A stretch of DNA of 35,012 nt. It comes from Candidatus Colimorpha merdihippi. Its GTDB lineage: Bacteria; Bacteroidota; Bacteroidia; Bacteroidales; P3. Where the stretch lies: positions 1 through 35,012 of the forward strand of contig JAGHRY010000092.1 of assembly GCA_018066145.1 (NCBI GenBank), written 5' to 3'. The notes below the pieces were generated by a model. The model saw nothing but the letters and a program-made list of their open reading frames with translations, made no database searches and was not told the origin of the DNA. Of the stretch, positions 1 to 8,261 are shown one piece after another (within the stretch, counting starts at the first letter, position 1; every line of letters starts with the position of its first letter). The translations under genes and the position numbers were made by a program.

Positions 1-43
1 AACATTTAACTTTTTTGACAATCTACATATCGAATTTTTTTCG

Positions 44-51
44 TATCTTTG
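44..51 (+). promoter_or_regulatory. Bacteroidota-type -7 promoter element TATCTTTG (TAnnTTTG)
   Basis: TATCTTTG match about 218 bp upstream of the DUF4248 start; no well-spaced -33 TTTG seen. Confidence 0.45.
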
Positions 52-118
52 CAAAACTTTCGTACCATAATATTCATTCGTTAATCCCTAAATATTAGCA
101 CAGTACTATATGTTTGTT

Positions 119-195
119 CGTTTATTGCTCGTTCTATATTCGCTCATTCTTCGCTGCTGCTTCGCTCTTCCTTCGCTTTACCGACGAAGAATGAT
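119..195 (+). repeat. 11-bp-phased degenerate repeat array (copy A), 7 units each starting with CG
   Basis: CG at 119,130,141,152,163,174,185 (exact 11-bp steps); units CGTTTATTGCT/CGTTCTATATT/CGCTCATTCTT/CGCTGCTGCTT/CGCTCTTCCTT/CGCTTTACCGA/CGAAGAATGAT; inverted arms TCATTCTTCG (144-153) and CGAAGAATGA (185-194). Confidence 0.75.
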
Positions 196-268
196 ACAAA
201 AACAGCCGAAGTCACCTATACCCAGCCTCGAAACAACAAGGAGTCATCAACCCAAATACCAAACAACC

Positions 269-508
269 ATGAAAAACGAAAAACCTTCTTCCCCCCTGCT
301 CCGAGTCTACGGCCGATCGGAACTGGCACAACTCTACTACGGCCGACCCATCAGCGACCGCGGCGCCCGCCTTTGGTTTATGCGCGAGCTCAGTTACGTG
401 CCGAGCCTGATGGCGAAGCTCCGCACCCTCGGCCTCACCACCAAAGGCAAGATCTTCACCCCCGCCCAAGCGGCCGCCATCTTCGACGCTCTGGGGGAGC
501 CGGGGTAA
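269..508 (+). CDS. DUF4248-like small protein
   Basis: MKNEKPSSPLLRVYGRSELAQLYYGRPISDRGARLWFMRELSYVPSLMAKL...KGKIFTPAQAAAIFDALGEPG resembles the DUF4248 pattern (YG.sELA.lY.P..s...A...l..wi......l...L......k..TP.Q...i...lGeP); the internal ATG at 269 is preferred to 110, which would translate the repeat array. Confidence 0.7.
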   Translation: MKNEKPSSPLLRVYGRSELAQLYYGRPISDRGARLWFMRELSYVPSLMAKLRTLGLTTKGKIFTPAQAAAIFDALGEPG

Positions 509-554
509 GAAACGGCTGACGCCGGAAGAAAACAAAGATTGATAGCGATCTGAT

Positions 555-571
555 TAGGGGCGTGGCCCCTA
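555..571. other. Short inverted repeat TAGGGGC-GTG-GCCCCTA downstream of the DUF4248 gene
   Basis: 7-bp perfect arms; a second hairpin TTCTTTC-TCTT-GAAAGAA follows at 586-603. Confidence 0.45.
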
Positions 572-637
572 GAACCCTATTTCATTTCTTTCTCTTGAAA
601 GAAGACGAGAAGCCCCAGTGAGGCTTCGAGCATATTG

Positions 638-660
638 TCCAAGACTTCCCTAGTCTTGGA
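638..660. other. Hairpin TCCAAGACT-TCCCT-AGTCTTGGA
   Basis: 9-bp perfect stem with 5-nt loop in noncoding DNA. Confidence 0.6.
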
Positions 661-752
661 ATAGAAAAATGGTCCTTAGAATGAAAATCAAGGCTGTGCG
701 TACAAAGGCTAAAAAAGCGGCAGAAATGCTAAAGTGATTTAAACTCGCACTG

Positions 753-795
753 GAGCCCTGTTTCGTAATGAATCCCTCATTTATTTCCAGGGCTC
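753..795. other. Inverted repeat GAGCCCTG...CAGGGCTC
   Basis: 8-bp perfect arms, 27-nt loop. Confidence 0.45.
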
Positions 796-1203
796 ATGTT
801 TTGAAGGATTCCCTAATCTCTGCTCAGACAGAAATCCCTTCTTAACGCTTTTCTGCACTTTTTCTTAACGCCTTCTCCCGCAAGGCCACGGGGCGGGGGC
901 CGTCATTTGCATACAGCATTGATGCTTGGGTCGAAAAATGTGGGGCGGGGGCTGTTTCACTCAATCATTAATCAATCCACCGCGAAAAACGCAAAAAAGA
1001 GTAGTTTCGCTGGCGAAACTTGGGGACAGCAGACCGGGAGCCCTCCCAAAATTTGGAGTGAGATTTTAAAACGCGTATGACAGCAAATTATCGGAAATTT
1101 TCAGTAGATTAATTTATTGACAAATAATTATTTATGAGAAATTCGCGGGCCATTTATGGCAATTCATGTTTCAACCAAAATGAATAATTAGAGGTTTTAG
1201 ATA

Positions 1204-1235
1204 TTCACAAAATTCACAAATTCACAAATTCACAC
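1204..1235. repeat. 8-bp tandem repeat (TTCACAAA)n
   Basis: TTCACAAAA TTCACAAA TTCACAAA TTCACAC in the noncoding region downstream of hydF. Confidence 0.75.
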
Positions 1236-1289
1236 GCGCTATATTTTTGTTGATTTGATTTGTGGTGATATCTGAAACTCCCAAGCAAG

Positions 1290-2486
1290 CTATTGAAATA
1301 TGCGCATAGCGCGATGAAAAATACCATTCATGTAGGCAATGGCCAGACCGTAGTTGCTGACAGGTATGCCCGCCTCGATAGCTGGAGCCAAACGCGAAGC
1401 CAACTGCTTGGCTGTGATAACGCATCCTCCACACTGAATGACCAATGCATATTCAGAAATTGGTCGTGGTAGATTAGAGAATCCGCTGACAGTTTCGCAA
1501 TGGAGCTGTTTGCCTGTAAATTTTGTCAGCAATTTGGGTAGTTTTACTCGTCCAATATCTTCGCATGTAACATTATGCGTACAGCTTTCCAGCATCAGCA
1601 CATTATCGCCATCGTGTAAAGAAGAAATGGCCGGGGTGCCCTTGACATAATCTTCAAAAAGACCTTTAGCCCGAGCCAGCACTACGCTGAAACTCGTCAG
1701 GAACACCTCCTCAGGTACCAAAGGAGACACCTGTGCATAGGCTTGGCTATCGGTGATAACCAGACGTGGCGGAGACTGCAAGCTGGCAAGCAACTTTGGC
1801 AGTTCTTCAGGCTGGCAAAAATATGGCATAGCATGTATGTCCAACAAATCTCGCAGCACCTGCACCTGAGGCAATATCATGCGTCCTTCAGGGGCCGAGG
1901 AATCGATGGGTGTAACCATTACCACAGTGTCAGCCGGACGGACAACATCGGCCAGCATAGAACGATGTGTGAAAGCCGTCTCAGGAAGCGCATCGCGAAT
2001 AAGGGATGTAAGGGGATCGCGTAACTTGGGGTTATGAACTGTAAGGACGAAAACCTGCGTGAAATAGTCGTGTTCGAGCTGGGCAAGAAGGGCCTGATCG
2101 GGTGCAAATCGATCGGCTTGTGAGTAGATAAGAATAAATGGAATATTGCGCTTTCTGCAGAACTCGACCAACATCACCTCCTCAGCCTCGAATCGGTTAT
2201 TTGTGAAAAGGATCAGCGCCAAATCGGCCTGGCCAAGCATATCCAAACTCTTATCAATGCGCATGTGGCCGACAACGCCCTGGTCGTCGATACCTGCAGT
2301 ATCAATCCATACCACGGGACCCACCCCGCCGATTTCCATCGACTTCTTGACAGGATCAGTAGTGGTACCGGCCACATCAGAAACGATAGCAACCGACTGT
2401 CCTGTAAGGAAATTAATAAGGGAACTTTTGCCGTAATTGCGACGGCCGAAAATGCCTATATGGGGCTTTAATTCGTTTCCACGCAT
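1290..2486 (-). CDS. hydF: [FeFe] hydrogenase H-cluster maturation GTPase HydF
   Basis: GRRNYGKSSLINFLTGQ P-loop, DVAGTTTDP switch, DTAGIDD, and a C-terminal CTH-x46-QCGGC cluster-binding region. Confidence 0.92.
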   Translation of the reverse strand: MRGNELKPHIGIFGRRNYGKSSLINFLTGQSVAIVSDVAGTTTDPVKKSMEIGGVGPVVWIDTAGIDDQGVVGHMRIDKSLDMLGQADLALILFTNNRFEAEEVMLVEFCRKRNIPFILIYSQADRFAPDQALLAQLEHDYFTQVFVLTVHNPKLRDPLTSLIRDALPETAFTHRSMLADVVRPADTVVMVTPIDSSAPEGRMILPQVQVLRDLLDIHAMPYFCQPEELPKLLASLQSPPRLVITDSQAYAQVSPLVPEEVFLTSFSVVLARAKGLFEDYVKGTPAISSLHDGDNVLMLESCTHNVTCEDIGRVKLPKLLTKFTGKQLHCETVSGFSNLPRPISEYALVIQCGGCVITAKQLASRLAPAIEAGIPVSNYGLAIAYMNGIFHRAMRIFQ

Positions 2487-2518
2487 AAATATTCAGATAC
2501 TGAGTAATAGGAAAAGCA

Positions 2519-2899
2519 TTAATGCCCGCAGGAACTCTGTTCGCCACGGTTAGCTGGCTGGCAGCATTTAGGAAGATCCTTGATAGCGCGGGGATTAGCT
2601 GCATAATGCTCGGTGCGAACCCCATTGTCGGAGAGTGACTTTTCTATGCGGTCGGGATTGGTCTTCTTGCTTCGATATACAACATTTACACGTTTATGTT
2701 CCTTATCTAGGGTCCAGCTGACAACGCCACGCTCATAAGCGAGGGTATTCTCAATGGTGGGATTGAGGCTATTGCAGCACCAACCGGGGATATTGATCTG
2801 CGCGGTCTTAGCGTCGGCAGGAAGTTTCTTGTTTTGCGCTGAAATAGTACCGCAAAGGGTTGCCATAATGGCAAGGAACAGGAGAAATCTTTTCATCAT
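2519..2899 (-). CDS. Secreted HMA-like (heavy-metal-associated fold) protein with Cys-rich tail
   Basis: Signal peptide MMKRFLLFLAIMATLCGTISAQ; HMA-like spacing IPGWCCNSLNPTIENTLAYERGVVSWTLDKEHKRVNVVYRSKKTNPDRIEKSLSDNGV; tail CCQPANRGEQSSCGH. Confidence 0.7.
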   Translation of the reverse strand: MMKRFLLFLAIMATLCGTISAQNKKLPADAKTAQINIPGWCCNSLNPTIENTLAYERGVVSWTLDKEHKRVNVVYRSKKTNPDRIEKSLSDNGVRTEHYAANPRAIKDLPKCCQPANRGEQSSCGH

Positions 2900-3011
2900 A
2901 GTAAGTATTTTGTTATTATAAACGAGGCTGGGGAGAAAATATTGTGAATTGCACTGCTTTTTTGACAACAGCAATCAGTGCCCAATCCTCTACCCTATCC
3001 AGCCAAATAAG

Positions 3012-5048
3012 CTATCTAACATTGTAGCGGAAACCCAAGTAGAATAGTCGGCCCATAAGCGGGGCATATACGACCGAAGCATCAAACACTTGCGAAAACG
3101 GCTGATCGTAGCCGGCAATGGGGTGTTGCTGAACATAATTAGTGATATTCTCGACTCCGCCATACAACTCACAACGCTTGAATTTGCGGGTCACCTGTCC
3201 AAGCATATAAATATATGTATTGGTGTAGCCGTTATGCTGAGACACATTCAGTGGAAGCCGTTGCGGACCGTTTAGTTGGGTGGTAAGGTCAAAGCGCCAT
3301 TTTTCAAAAGGAGTATGATATGTCAGCACCAACAAGGCACGCCATTTGGAAGTATATGGCTTATCCATCAATACACCCTGGTATGTGCACTTGACGTTGC
3401 TAAGTTTTCCCGCCAGGGAAATTTCAAAATTACGGATAGGTTCGTAACTCATATCCAATTGAGCCACTGTCGAAAAACTTCGGCCATCAAGGCTGTAGAA
3501 ATATACATCTGTAGCGCTCTGATCCAAATCAGCCACCAGCTGGCTAACAAACTCTGTGTGATAGACATCAGCCGTAATTTTCACCTTCCGCTCGTCGGAG
3601 AGAGAAAAATTCTTATTGATATTGAATCCTCCATTCCATGCTTCTTCAAGAGGGACCTGGCCAGCGAAATGAATGTTGCGATTGGAGGCCAAAATGCCGA
3701 TGTTGTCGGCCACCACGTTCGGAGTGCGGAAGCCTCGACCCGCCGAAGCCCTGAAAATCAGCGACTGCACAGGCTCCCAACGCATATGAATGCGAGGTGT
3801 AACCAAATGGCGCGAATGAAAACTATTATAGTCGTAGCGCAGGCCAGCCGTAGCCGTAAAAAGGGTTCCTGCCTTTAGCGTATATTCGGCATAGGCACCC
3901 GGCACCACTTCGGAAATATCATTGGAGAGAAATGTACCGTAATCGATAACACATCCGCTAACGTGTGGATTGCCCACAAGTTCCTCACGTATAGAGCTGC
4001 CTCGCAACGAAATACCGCAAGAAAGATTGGTAAGGGCTCCCGTTTCGATATCGAGCAACAGATTTGCATAAACATCCTGCTCCTGATTATTGTAGGACTT
4101 GATTCCGTAAATCGAAGATTGGTCGGTATATGAGTACGAAAGCTGCGACCCAAAGCCCACCTTGCTATTGAGCGGCATGCCGTTTTTGGTAAAGAAATGG
4201 AAGCGACGTGTGTCGCCTTCAATGCCGTAATAGCGTAAAGTATCCTGCTTTTGGAAGTCGCCACGCTGGTATCGCATATCTCCTCCAAGACGATCTTCAT
4301 AAGTGTAATTAAACAACGTAATGGAATTAAACCCATTATCGGCTTGATAGAGCCACCGGTTGACAACATTGACCTGTGTTTGGAGCGGGAAATCGCGATA
4401 TCCATCATGCCCGAGATGATCGACACTTAGCATATTCTTCGCGCCAAAAACCAATAAACCCGTGGAAAGGTGATCATTGAACTGATGGTTGAGTTTGGCA
4501 GTAATTTCGCTTTTGAGATCGCTATTCTCATACAAATTAAGCGAGAAGCGATTGCCACGCTGAGGCTTCTCATATTCAAGATTAATGGTGCCGGTAATGC
4601 TCTCGTAACCGTTTTTCACTGTGCCGGCCCCTTTGCTCACTGAGATACTCTCGAGCCATTGTCCGGGAACAAACCCCAACCCATAAGGTGCTGCCACTCC
4701 CCGCAAAAAGGGAATATTTTCAAGCATCATTTGGGAATATATGCCAGTAAGGCCGAGCAGCTGAATCTGGCGGCTGCCGGTAACTGCATCAGAATAGCCG
4801 ACATCAACCGAAGCCGAATTTTCGAAACTCTCGCCCAGATTACAACAGGCCAAACCTTTCAGTCCATCGGCAGTAATCACTTCGTTCTGTTCGACCGAAG
4901 ACAGCTTCTGGAAACTGCGCTCATGGCGAGCACGTAAGCGGAAGGTCGGGAGCGTTTTGACCTTAGGCAAAGTATCTTGAGCCTCAACTACCAATGGCAA
5001 TGCCATCAGCAACAAAAGAGGAATGACTAGAAAACTGTATTTTTTCAT
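3012..5048 (-). CDS. TonB-dependent outer-membrane receptor, probably metal-related
   Basis: Signal peptide; plug-domain motifs (LGESFENSASVDVGYSDAVTGSRQIQLLGLTGIYSQMMLENIPFLRG; VSKGAGTVKNGYESITGTINLEYEKP); beta-barrel C-terminus; metal-gene neighbours. Confidence 0.88.
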   Translation of the reverse strand: MKKYSFLVIPLLLLMALPLVVEAQDTLPKVKTLPTFRLRARHERSFQKLSSVEQNEVITADGLKGLACCNLGESFENSASVDVGYSDAVTGSRQIQLLGLTGIYSQMMLENIPFLRGVAAPYGLGFVPGQWLESISVSKGAGTVKNGYESITGTINLEYEKPQRGNRFSLNLYENSDLKSEITAKLNHQFNDHLSTGLLVFGAKNMLSVDHLGHDGYRDFPLQTQVNVVNRWLYQADNGFNSITLFNYTYEDRLGGDMRYQRGDFQKQDTLRYYGIEGDTRRFHFFTKNGMPLNSKVGFGSQLSYSYTDQSSIYGIKSYNNQEQDVYANLLLDIETGALTNLSCGISLRGSSIREELVGNPHVSGCVIDYGTFLSNDISEVVPGAYAEYTLKAGTLFTATAGLRYDYNSFHSRHLVTPRIHMRWEPVQSLIFRASAGRGFRTPNVVADNIGILASNRNIHFAGQVPLEEAWNGGFNINKNFSLSDERKVKITADVYHTEFVSQLVADLDQSATDVYFYSLDGRSFSTVAQLDMSYEPIRNFEISLAGKLSNVKCTYQGVLMDKPYTSKWRALLVLTYHTPFEKWRFDLTTQLNGPQRLPLNVSQHNGYTNTYIYMLGQVTRKFKRCELYGGVENITNYVQQHPIAGYDQPFSQVFDASVVYAPLMGRLFYLGFRYNVR

Positions 5049-5089
5049 TTTCTAGATTAACGTAAAATAATGAATATTATTGTTCGACA

Positions 5090-5659
5090 TCAAATTTCAT
5101 CCAACCCTACTCGATGTGCATAACGAACCTGCCCACTAAGTTGAATAAAAGTAGAGGGAGTCATTCCTGTTTCCTGTTTGAACTGGGTGCTCAAATGGGC
5201 CGGACTCGAATATCCTAATCGGTAAGCCACTTCGCTAATATTCAATTGGCTGTAGCACAATAATTCCTTGGCAAACTCGATTCTCTGCAAGATACAGTAG
5301 CGCTCGATAGTAATGCCGCGCATTTGGCTGAATAGCTTGCTCAGCGTGCTATAGTCCTTGCCGAGTGCGTGCTGAAGAAAAAAGGATAATTTCTCTTTTG
5401 GCTCTTCTTTCCGCACCCATGAGATAACGGCAGTGCGAACTTGTTCCACACATTGGTTCTGGCTATCGTCAATAAGTTCAAATCCTAAAGACTCCAACCC
5501 CTTGCGACAAGAGTCGAACTGCTCGGGCGAAAGATCTTGGGTAATCTGAGCCAAGCCCAAAGTAACCTCGGAATAGGCAATTCCCAATTCGCCTAACAGT
5601 TGACGAACAGCCATCACGCAACGTGGACAAACCATGTTTTTGATATGCAGTTCTATCAT
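5090..5659 (-). CDS. HMA domain-AraC DNA-binding domain fusion regulator
   Basis: N-terminal MIELHIKNMVCPRCVMAVRQLL (HMA CxxC), C-terminal AraC HTH (IEFAKELLCYSQLNISEVAYRLGYSSPAHLSTQFKQETGMTPSTF). Confidence 0.85.
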   Translation of the reverse strand: MIELHIKNMVCPRCVMAVRQLLGELGIAYSEVTLGLAQITQDLSPEQFDSCRKGLESLGFELIDDSQNQCVEQVRTAVISWVRKEEPKEKLSFFLQHALGKDYSTLSKLFSQMRGITIERYCILQRIEFAKELLCYSQLNISEVAYRLGYSSPAHLSTQFKQETGMTPSTFIQLSGQVRYAHRVGLDEI

Positions 5660-6885
5660 TTTGCCAACAATTTAAAGCCTACTGACTCAATAGCTTTGCG
5701 CAACTCATCTTCGGGCACATCGCCCTCTACAAATGCTTCTTTCGTTTCCAACACCACACTTGCGCTGGTAACGCCAGCTACACCCTGCAGTGCTTTTTCT
5801 GCTGCAGCACGGCAGTGGGGACAATTCATGCCTTCTATCAGATAGGTTTTTCCTTTCATAGTTTCATTCTTTGTTGGGTTAATATAAAATCTAGATAATA
5901 CAAAAGCATTGAGCAGCAGCAAAGCCAGCAAACCCGAACAGAACCAGGCGAACCAACCATCGTGACGACAGCCGCATGCACAGCTATGCTGAAGGCCCAA
6001 AGCACCAATAAAATCAACAATATGATTAAAATTCAAATAGTCGACCAAGCAGCCAAAAGCAATGGCACCGGCAACCACAGATACCAGGTATATCACCAAC
6101 GACCGGGTACCCATAACCGAACGTACCACCAGCACACTGGCCATATTGCAAGCCGGTCCCGCCATCAGCAGCACCAATGCTGCACCCGGCGTGATTCCTT
6201 TGAGCAGCAATGCCACAGCAATTGGAATCGAACCCGTGGCACAAAGATACATCGGTATGGATATGGCCAGCACCACCAGCATCGAAGCAAGGGTATTGCC
6301 TTCGAATACGGCAAACCAATGCTGCGGCACAAAAACAGTTATCAATCCGGCGATAACCAAACCCAGCATCAGCCATTTGCCAATGCTTTGTATCATATCA
6401 AGGAAAGCATATCGGAGTGCCTCCTTCAATCGGCCAATCACGGAAACATGTTTCTGCTCAGGAGCGCAGCTTTGGCATAATGCAGATTCTTTACCGCGGT
6501 CGAATAAATTGGATAGCGTGCCTCCGGCCAACGCTGTCACCAGTGCAGCAACGGGGCGAACTATGGCAAACGGCAATCCCAACAGTCCATACGTGGCCAG
6601 GATGGAATCCACGCCTGTCTGCGGAGTGGCAATCAAGAATGAAGTGACAGCACCGTTGGAAGCGCCCTCCTTGCGAAGCGACATCGCTGTAGGAATGACC
6701 CCGCACGAACATAATGGCAGCGGAATGCCAAATAAAGCAGCTTTTATCACCGACCCGAATGATGGTTTCGAGAAATGTTTTTGGTAGAAACGGGAAGGAA
6801 TAAAGGCATGCATCACCCCTGCAATAAGAAAACCCAACAGCAGATAAGGCGACATCTGATTGATTAAGTGTAGTATATCTTCCAT
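5656..6885 (-). CDS. SO_0444-type Cu/Zn efflux permease with C-terminal HMA domain
   Basis: PSFGSVIKAALFGIPLPLCSCGVIPTAMSLRKEGASNGAVTSFLIATPQTGVDS permease signature; C-terminal GMNCPHCRAAAEKALQGVAGV HMA; 4-bp ATGA overlap with the HMA-AraC gene. Confidence 0.85.
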   Translation of the reverse strand: MEDILHLINQMSPYLLLGFLIAGVMHAFIPSRFYQKHFSKPSFGSVIKAALFGIPLPLCSCGVIPTAMSLRKEGASNGAVTSFLIATPQTGVDSILATYGLLGLPFAIVRPVAALVTALAGGTLSNLFDRGKESALCQSCAPEQKHVSVIGRLKEALRYAFLDMIQSIGKWLMLGLVIAGLITVFVPQHWFAVFEGNTLASMLVVLAISIPMYLCATGSIPIAVALLLKGITPGAALVLLMAGPACNMASVLVVRSVMGTRSLVIYLVSVVAGAIAFGCLVDYLNFNHIVDFIGALGLQHSCACGCRHDGWFAWFCSGLLALLLLNAFVLSRFYINPTKNETMKGKTYLIEGMNCPHCRAAAEKALQGVAGVTSASVVLETKEAFVEGDVPEDELRKAIESVGFKLLAK

Positions 6886-6907
6886 CTCTATCAAATATTT
6901 GTTTTTG

Positions 6908-6915
6908 CAAAAGTA
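6908..6915 (-). promoter_or_regulatory. -7 element TACTTTTG upstream of the metal operon
   Basis: CAAAAGTA on the plus strand = TACTTTTG on the minus strand, 23 bp upstream of the permease ATG. Confidence 0.5.
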
Positions 6916-7083
6916 CGAACTTTCGCCCAAACCGGATTACATAATCATGGAAAAAACTTATATCCCTTCACCCAAACGCCTCGGCGAAGAGCCACTCAAA
7001 TTCAATCCACGCTGCACAGCGATTCTTCAAAGCAACGCCATCACATATTCCATATAAAAAATGCAATTGCGAAAAAAAAGTTG

Positions 7084-7091
7084 TATCTTTG
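7084..7091 (+). promoter_or_regulatory. -7 element TATCTTTG immediately before the GNAT-HD gene
   Basis: TATCTTTG ends 9 nt before the ATG at 7101, implying a very short leader. Confidence 0.5.
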
Positions 7092-7100
7092 CAAGTGAAT

Positions 7101-8249
7101 ATGAACACAAATAGAATCATTCGCAAGGCGCAAGCCGATGAAATACAGACAATCATGTCCATGTGCAACCATTCTCGCAGCATTATGCGGGCCAATGGGA
7201 ATACCACACAATGGGTAAATGGATACCCCTCATCAGCCACCATCGAACTGGATATCGTCAACGGCAATGGATATATTGTGGAAGAAAACAACAAAGCCAT
7301 TGGATATTTTGCCTTTATCATTGGTCCAGACCCCACCTACAGTATTATCGAAAAGGGCAGCTGGCTCGATGACGCTACCCTTTATGGAACAGTACACTGC
7401 CTTGCTTGCGCTCCCGGTTACCACGGCGTGGCAAAAAGCTGCTTCGAATGGTGCCAGACACAAGCCGCCTGCGTGCGGGCCGACACCCATGCCGACAATC
7501 ACATCATGCAGCACATCATGACCGGATTAGGCTTTTGCCGATGCGGCGTAATATATGTGGCTGACGGGACTCCGCGCGACGCTTACCAAAAAATGACTTA
7601 TCCTATGGTAGACTCCAATTTGAAATCCTATATCGAAAACGAAATTCTACCACAATACTCCCACTTCGACTCAGCTCACCGGCTGGACCACATACAATAT
7701 GTGATGGCGCAAAGCCTGGAACTAGCCCAGCACTATCCCCAACTCAATAACAATATGGTATATGCCATTGCCGCCTACCACGACACCGGACTATCTGAAG
7801 GTCGCGAACGCCACCATTTGGTGTCGGGCCAACTGGTACGCAAAGATGCAAATCTGCAAAAATGGTTCTCATCCGACGAAATCGAAACAATGGCTCAAGC
7901 CGTCGAAGACCACCGTGCTTCGGCCCTAAGCGCCCCCCGAAGCCTCTACGGGATGGTGGTGGCAGAAGCCGACCGCGACATTGAGCCCATGAAGATTGTG
8001 CGCCGTACGGTGCAATACGGCCTCACCCACTACCCCACTCTCGACAACGAAGCCCAATGGCACCGATGCGTAGGCCACCTGGAGGAAAAATATGCCGAGG
8101 GCGGTTACCTAAAGTTGCTCATTCCCTACTCGCGCAACAAGGGTCAGCTTGAGAAGTTATGGGCCCTTATCGCCGACAAGAAAGCACTACGCAGGGTATA
8201 TGATGAAATAATTGAGGCAGAAAACATACCAAATAACAAAATCCAATAA
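7101..8249 (+). CDS. GNAT-like acetyltransferase-HD phosphohydrolase fusion protein
   Basis: N-terminal GNAT-like region (IRKAQADEIQTIMSMCNHSRSIM...NGYIVEENNKAIGYFAFIIG...GTVHCLACAPGYHGVAKSCFEWC); C-terminal HD motifs (RLDHIQYV, AIAAYHDTG, HHLVSG, VEDHRAS, AEADRDI). Confidence 0.75.
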   Translation: MNTNRIIRKAQADEIQTIMSMCNHSRSIMRANGNTTQWVNGYPSSATIELDIVNGNGYIVEENNKAIGYFAFIIGPDPTYSIIEKGSWLDDATLYGTVHCLACAPGYHGVAKSCFEWCQTQAACVRADTHADNHIMQHIMTGLGFCRCGVIYVADGTPRDAYQKMTYPMVDSNLKSYIENEILPQYSHFDSAHRLDHIQYVMAQSLELAQHYPQLNNNMVYAIAAYHDTGLSEGRERHHLVSGQLVRKDANLQKWFSSDEIETMAQAVEDHRASALSAPRSLYGMVVAEADRDIEPMKIVRRTVQYGLTHYPTLDNEAQWHRCVGHLEEKYAEGGYLKLLIPYSRNKGQLEKLWALIADKKALRRVYDEIIEAENIPNNKIQ

Positions 8250-8261
8250 ATATAAGACATT

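Noticed and set aside
110-268. N-terminal extension of the DUF4248 ORF
   Set aside because: The extension translates the 11-bp-phased array; ATG at 269 gives the conserved domain directly.
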